This document shows, one piece after another, positions 59,931 through 64,000 of a stretch of 64,000 nucleotides of DNA (the stretch's first letter is position 1; the number at the start of each line of letters is the position of its first letter). The DNA is from Emergencia sp. (GTDB lineage Bacteria; Bacillota; Clostridia; Peptostreptococcales; Anaerovoracaceae), in assembly GCA_022767345.1 (NCBI GenBank), contig JALEOD010000045.1, positions 1 through 64,000 on the forward strand, written 5' to 3'. Below the pieces are notes generated by a model, which saw only the letters and a program-made list of their open reading frames with translations, was not told the origin of the DNA and made no database searches. The position numbers and the translations under genes were made by a program.

Positions 59931-60200
59931 GCAATGTTGACAAATTCTCGTTTTTTTGCTGATTTTGTCAACTTTTGACCGAATTTCAGATATAAATCTG
60001 CCCGATTATCGCAGTTTTTTTGCCAAAGTTGACAAAAAACAAAAAAAGTGTCAATCCTGTCAACGTTTTTACCTGAAAACGTTGACAAAATTGACAGAAT
60101 CGCGATTTTTAGTCAACTTTAGCAATGTTTGAGGACATATTGCCCCTGCTATTCAGACTGTTTGTTGCCAAATCAGAAATAACAATCAAAATTTGGCAAC
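59931..60200 (+). repeat. TTGACA-box island, copy D, with a changed hairpin
   Basis: The core (about 60020-60150) matches copy B in the same orientation. The terminal hairpin is GTTGCCAAA (60164-60172) with TTTGGCAAC (60192-60200), where copies B and C have GTTGACAAA with TTTGTCAAC. Both arms changed together, so pairing is kept. Confidence 0.85.
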
Positions 60201-60584
60201 AGCAGCGGACCAAACCTCAATCCTCCGTCACTTTTGGCAACGGCAGAGTCAGCAGGCCAGCACTGTCCCAGACTTCAATTCTCCGCCTCAGCAGCCTCAG
60301 CAGTCTCAGTGAACCAGCCCCACCTGCATCCGGCGCTCCCCATCGAAAAATCTGAAAGCATCCAAAGCCATACGAAACCACACAAAAACGGCATTGCAGT
60401 TGTCTGGCTGACCTGGTCTTTGCCCCCACACTTGCCTTTACCGGGATTTTCCCGAGGACTTACATCTAAGCTACGCCATGATCACTGCCGCCTTGCGGAT
60501 CAGCTTACGTGGATCCCTTTGCCCGTAACTGGCTTGGATTTTCAACCACAGACCCAGACAACTGCAATGCCGTCTATTATTTTT
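60201..60584. other. Intergenic stretch without recognisable gene
   Basis: About 380 bases of mixed composition between the repeat island and comFC. Short frames exist on both strands, but none has a ribosome site or a family match. It may hold decayed coding sequence. Confidence 0.35.
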
Positions 60585-61520
60585 TTATTTCGCCGCGAAT
60601 GCCAGAAAGTATACGATTTCCGGCTGTGCAGAAAGCAGCGCCTCATAGCAGGCAGCCGCGGTGCTGCCCGTCGTATAAAAATCATCCAGCAGCAAAACTT
60701 TCTTTCCTTCTAACAGTGTACCATATTTTTTGTTATATGCAAATTTTCCTTTTACATTTAATTTTCTTTCTGTAGGGCTGAGGCCCCGCATGGGCTGCGT
60801 GTTTTCAGTCCGCAAAAGCGCATCTGCAAGACAGGGCTTTCCCTCCAGCCTGGCAAGATACCTGCCTATCAGTGCGGCATGGTTAAATCCCCGCTGCCGC
60901 TCTTTTGCGGAGAACATGGGTACAGGCACAATCACATCGAAGGCAAGGCGTGCAAGCGCCAGACGATCTGCCATAATCTGCGCAAGATCCCTTGCGATGT
61001 ATTTCTTCCCATTGTATTTCAGAGAAAAAATCAGCCTCCGTTCATAAAGACCATACTGGGTGCAGCACAGGGAAAGAAACGGCACCCTGCCGCCGAACCC
61101 ATCTGCGGCACTGCCTTCCTCCGCCGCAGTGCTGCCAGAGCCTGCCGCCGCACAATCGATTCCTGCCGCAGTGCCAGCAAACCCCGCCTCACCTCCAGCA
61201 AGCTCATCTCCACCGCCGGCAACCACCGGCATAACTTTGCGCAGCGGCTGCCCATCCCATCGGATGTGCGCCATACAGTGGTCGCAAAGGTGATAAGTTC
61301 TGGTTTCATCAATGATATTGCCGCAGCAGATACAGTATAGCGCCGGCGGATAGAGTAAATCCAGCCCTCCGGACAGAACTGCCTTCAGCCCCTGCCCGAG
61401 CTCCGGACGCAGCCTATACCTCAGCACATGTCCCAGCGTTTCCTTCGACTCGTGTCCCAAAATCCAATCCAACCCGGACCCCAGCGCTTTCCTCAACCTA
61501 AGCCCCAGAGTTCTATTCAC
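60585..61520 (-). CDS. comFC: ComF-family phosphoribosyltransferase-like protein with extra segments
   Basis: ComFC takes part in DNA uptake and recombination. The 311-residue protein has the zinc ribbon (C63, C66, C79, C82 in LYCICCGN and HLCDHCM) and a C-terminal phosphoribosyltransferase domain with the PRPP loop VLLLDDFYTTGSTAA. Two additions make it longer than the usual 230: an Arg/Leu/Gly-rich head of about 55 residues (repeats of LGxxL), and a Gly/Ala/Ser/Glu linker of about 44 residues (about 101-144) between ribbon and catalytic domain. The GTG start overlaps the recD2 stop (GTGA), so it is in that operon. Confidence 0.9.
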   Translation of the reverse strand: MNRTLGLRLRKALGSGLDWILGHESKETLGHVLRYRLRPELGQGLKAVLSGGLDLLYPPALYCICCGNIIDETRTYHLCDHCMAHIRWDGQPLRKVMPVVAGGGDELAGGEAGFAGTAAGIDCAAAGSGSTAAEEGSAADGFGGRVPFLSLCCTQYGLYERRLIFSLKYNGKKYIARDLAQIMADRLALARLAFDVIVPVPMFSAKERQRGFNHAALIGRYLARLEGKPCLADALLRTENTQPMRGLSPTERKLNVKGKFAYNKKYGTLLEGKKVLLLDDFYTTGSTAAACYEALLSAQPEIVYFLAFAAK

Positions 61521-63736
61521 CCCAGTCCCACCTCCAGCAGTTCTTCCAGTCTGCAGCGGAGACCTGAGTATCGCATTTTTATCCGATTGTTATCAATCAT
61601 GGCATTCATCTTCTGCTCACCGCCTACCAAAACAACCACCTGCTTACCGCGGGTCACCGCCGTATACAAGAGATTTCTGGTCGCCAGCACCGGCGGAAAC
61701 CATGAAATCGGCATCACGACAATGGGAAACTCGCTGCCCTGGCTTTTGTGCACCGTAATGGCGTAAGCCAGCTCCAGTTCATCAAGCTGCGCGAATTCAT
61801 AGGTCACATATTTATCCTCGTCAAAGATGACGGTAATCTGATTATATTCCTTGTCAATTTTCTCGATAAATCCTACATCCCCGTTGAATACACCCTGTCC
61901 TTCCGAAAAGTCCCGCCGCTTTTTCCAGCCGATTTCGTAGTTGTTGCGAATCTGCATCACCTTATCATTTTCACGAAAGACTCTGTCGCCGAATTTCTTT
62001 TCCGCTAAATCCTCCCGCGGTGGATTCAGCGCTTCCTGCAGCACTTTATTCAGCGCAACGCAGCCCAGCGTCCCTTTGCGGACCGGTGTTAAAATCTGAA
62101 TATCGCGTACCGGCACAATTCCCTCATAGTAAGCGGCAAGGCGTTTTGTCACAAGCTGCACCATGAGATCCACCATCTGTTTTTCAGATGTCCGCTCCAT
62201 AAAGAAAAAGTCCTTGTCCTTGCTGTTGACAAAAGGATACTCTCCCTCGTTAATTCTGTGCGCGTTGACGACAATCATGCTCTCCTGCGCCTGACGGAAA
62301 ATCTCTTTCAGCTTGACAGTATGAACATATTCGCTCTCTATGATATCCCTAAGTACATTGCCCGCTCCCACAGACGGCAGCTGATCGTAATCCCCTACCA
62401 TAATCAGACGTGTACCCGGTTTAATCGCCTCGGTCAGACCCTGCATCAGGAGCAAATCAATCATAGAAGCCTCATCTACAATGACTACATCGTATTTCAG
62501 CGGATCCTCGCTGTTTTTTCCAAAACGCATGATGTCCTCTTCTGAAGAATAATAATATTCCAAAAGACGGTGCACCGTAGAAGCGTAATGCCCGCTGGTT
62601 TCGGTAATTCTCTTAGCCGCTCTGCCCGTAGGCGCTGCAATGGCTACCTTGAACTGACTCTGCTCAAAGATATTAATCAGGGTATTGATAATAGTGGTCT
62701 TTCCTGTGCCGGGACCGCCTGTAATGACAGAAATTCCACAGGTCAGAGAACTCTTCACCGCGTTCACCTGCTGCTCAGAAAGCGCAATGCCCGTCTGCCG
62801 CTGGGTCATGGCAATCATGCTGTCAATATCTACGGAAAGCGGCTTTAGCCCTGCATTTTCAATCGCTGCCAGATTGCGGCAGACCCGCTGTTCCGCCAGA
62901 TAATAGACGTACAGATATACAACGGTCTGGCCTTTCAGGGTATCCAACTGTATTTCTCCCTCAAAAGCCATGTCCACCATATTCTCATAGACCAGCTGCC
63001 TGGACACATCGAGAAGCTGAGAAACCCTTTCGCAGAGTTCTTCCTGCGGCATATAGGTATTTCCTTCTCCGGCAAAATAGCTGAGGCCGTATTTGATTCC
63101 GCTTCTGATCCGGAAGGGACTTTCCGGCGGAGTGCCCATCTTCGCGGCGATATTGTCCGCCTTGTGAAAGCCGATTCCGTACACCTCTTCCACAAGTCTG
63201 TACGGATTTTCACTGATCAGTTCCACAGCGTCCGTCCCGTAAATCTTGTAAAGTTTCAGCGCATACTCTGCAGAAATGCCATATTCCTGAAAAAACATGG
63301 AAACTTCCGCGAATTCCCTGTGCGCCGCAAAAGCTTCCGCGATAGATTCTGCCTTTTTCGGACCAATGCCGCTGACAAGAGTCAGCCTGTGGGGTTCTTT
63401 CTCCATCACTTCAAAAGTATCTTCACCGAACTTTGCTACGATGGCAGATGCCATCTTTGGACCGATTCCCTTAATCACACCAGAAGCCAGAAAGCCCTCA
63501 ATGCCGGCAATCCCCGTGGGCAGAACCTCTTCAAACTCAGAAAAAGCAAACTGTTCCCCGTAAGTGGGATGCACTTTAAAGGTGCCCCGAAGCTTATACT
63601 GAAAGCCCGCCACGCAGGAAGGAAGACTTCCGACCACCGTAAAATATTCGTCATCAGTCTCCATCACAGCAATGGTATATCCGTTGTCCTCATTATGAAA
63701 AATAATTTCAGTGATAACACCCTGCTTTTCTTCCAT
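61517..63736 (-). CDS. recD2: RecD2-type ATP-dependent DNA helicase
   Basis: RecD2 is a 5'-3' helicase of superfamily 1B working apart from RecBC. The 739-residue protein has an N-terminal OB-like and helix-hairpin-helix part (IEGFLASGVIKGIGPKMA, LVSGIGPKKAESIAEAF). The motor follows with Walker A (VITGGPGTGKTTIIN), motif II (VVIVDEASMIDLLLM), GDYDQLPSVGAGNVL, and the C-terminal YAITVHKSQGSEFP and LLYTAVTRGKQVV. Length is normal. The ATG at 63736 overlaps the upstream cca stop (TAATG); the longer GTG start is less likely. It is followed by comFC with a 4-base overlap. Confidence 0.95.
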   Translation of the reverse strand: MEEKQGVITEIIFHNEDNGYTIAVMETDDEYFTVVGSLPSCVAGFQYKLRGTFKVHPTYGEQFAFSEFEEVLPTGIAGIEGFLASGVIKGIGPKMASAIVAKFGEDTFEVMEKEPHRLTLVSGIGPKKAESIAEAFAAHREFAEVSMFFQEYGISAEYALKLYKIYGTDAVELISENPYRLVEEVYGIGFHKADNIAAKMGTPPESPFRIRSGIKYGLSYFAGEGNTYMPQEELCERVSQLLDVSRQLVYENMVDMAFEGEIQLDTLKGQTVVYLYVYYLAEQRVCRNLAAIENAGLKPLSVDIDSMIAMTQRQTGIALSEQQVNAVKSSLTCGISVITGGPGTGKTTIINTLINIFEQSQFKVAIAAPTGRAAKRITETSGHYASTVHRLLEYYYSSEEDIMRFGKNSEDPLKYDVVIVDEASMIDLLLMQGLTEAIKPGTRLIMVGDYDQLPSVGAGNVLRDIIESEYVHTVKLKEIFRQAQESMIVVNAHRINEGEYPFVNSKDKDFFFMERTSEKQMVDLMVQLVTKRLAAYYEGIVPVRDIQILTPVRKGTLGCVALNKVLQEALNPPREDLAEKKFGDRVFRENDKVMQIRNNYEIGWKKRRDFSEGQGVFNGDVGFIEKIDKEYNQITVIFDEDKYVTYEFAQLDELELAYAITVHKSQGSEFPIVVMPISWFPPVLATRNLLYTAVTRGKQVVVLVGGEQKMNAMIDNNRIKMRYSGLRCRLEELLEVGLG

Positions 63737-64000
63737 TATTTTACCCACTTAACGTATCTGGTTTTCGCCGCCAGTTTATTCTTCGAATATTTCTTCGCAT
63801 ATTTCAGCAGGACATCTCTGTGATTGTTGACAGGATTCTTATGTACCAGAGCAGCCACCTGCTCCAGAAGTTCTGCCGCTTTTTCTGCGGAATCGGTGAT
63901 GCCGGCTTCCATTATATCGTTGGCATCAATAACCAAATCTTCTACAAATACCGGTTCATTTCCGGAAATAATCTTCTTCATCATGTAGTTTCTGGATTCG
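63736..64000 (-). CDS. cca: CCA tRNA nucleotidyltransferase, C-terminal part
   Basis: The frame is open across the right edge, so only the last 88 codons are seen (the first in-window ATGs are internal). The segment FVEDLVIDANDIMEAGITDS followed by AAELLEQVAALVHKNPVNN corresponds to the C-terminal tRNA-binding domain of HD-type CCA-adding enzymes (the DLAVDGNDLMALGI-type block). This enzyme adds or repairs the 3' CCA of tRNA. The N-terminal catalytic part is outside the window, so the identification rests on the tail. It precedes recD2 with a one-base overlap. Confidence 0.65.
   Translation of the reverse strand, partial: ESRNYMMKKIISGNEPVFVEDLVIDANDIMEAGITDSAEKAAELLEQVAALVHKNPVNNHRDVLLKYAKKYSKNKLAAKTRYVKWVK

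Noticed and set aside
60217..60775. Plus-strand frames downstream of copy D
   Set aside because: They lack ribosome sites and run antisense into comFC; no recognisable domain.

Overview
The window reads as chromosome of a spore-forming, low-to-mid GC Gram-positive anaerobe of the class Clostridia. The evidence is a FabK-type type II fatty acid operon, a CdaA/CdaR/GlmM/GlmS operon, AddA and RecD2 recombination helicases, and spore germination genes (GerA-family protein, CwlJ, GerQ, GerM). The mix would suit the Peptostreptococcales/Anaerovoracaceae side of the class, but nothing here settles genus or species. I see no rRNA, tRNA, CRISPR array, prophage or insertion sequence.

Layout. 1-11 kb: 5' part of addA, gpmI, a Nim-type FMN protein with a structured leader, two flavoproteins, membrane proteins, an orphan UspA-domain protein and dinB. 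10-16 kb: two small genes sharing a C-terminal domain, a flavodoxin-like gene, and pfkA-dnaE. 16.5-29.5 kb is an accessory stretch of regulators and transporters: MocR, EamA, LysE, a regulator/membrane-protein pair with a 26-bp palindromic operator, an ECF sigma factor with its anti-sigma, HxlR with flavin reductase, a MntA/HepT-type toxin-antitoxin pair, and MATE flanked by two TetR genes. 29.5-40.6 kb: a twelve-gene leftward fatty acid operon (acpP, accBCDA, fabH, fabK, a second FabK-like gene, fabD, fabG, fabF, fabZ), with a MarR-family regulator beyond its far end and an AT-rich palindromic tract at its promoter. 40.7-46 kb: malic enzyme, argH, a run of gene remnants, and gltX. 46-53.6 kb: sporulation and germination genes, mixed with ywlG-like and ahcY. 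53.6-64 kb: glmS, glmM, cdaR, cdaA, then hpf, comFC, recD2 and the 3' part of cca.

How the genes work together. The fab operon makes acyl chains from acetyl-CoA, and its genes overlap or abut almost throughout. The cdaA operon couples c-di-AMP synthesis to amino-sugar supply for the cell wall. CwlJ with GerQ is the known cortex-lytic pair of germinating spores.

The most unusual feature is intergenic. Four islands (about 8.2, 21.9-22.2, 25.4-25.7 and 59.9-60.2 kb) carry one repeat family built from alternating TTGACA/TGTCAA boxes. One hairpin of this family has changed on both arms together between copies, from GTTGACAAA/TTTGTCAAC to GTTGCCAAA/TTTGGCAAC. Two copies lie in inverted orientation around the sigma/anti-sigma and flavin reductase genes. 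Two further islands (18.1-18.4 kb and 30.0-30.4 kb) look alike in design but use other core words (CCGCCCCTT and TTGGC). All positions and motif calls are by eye; no search or folding program was run.
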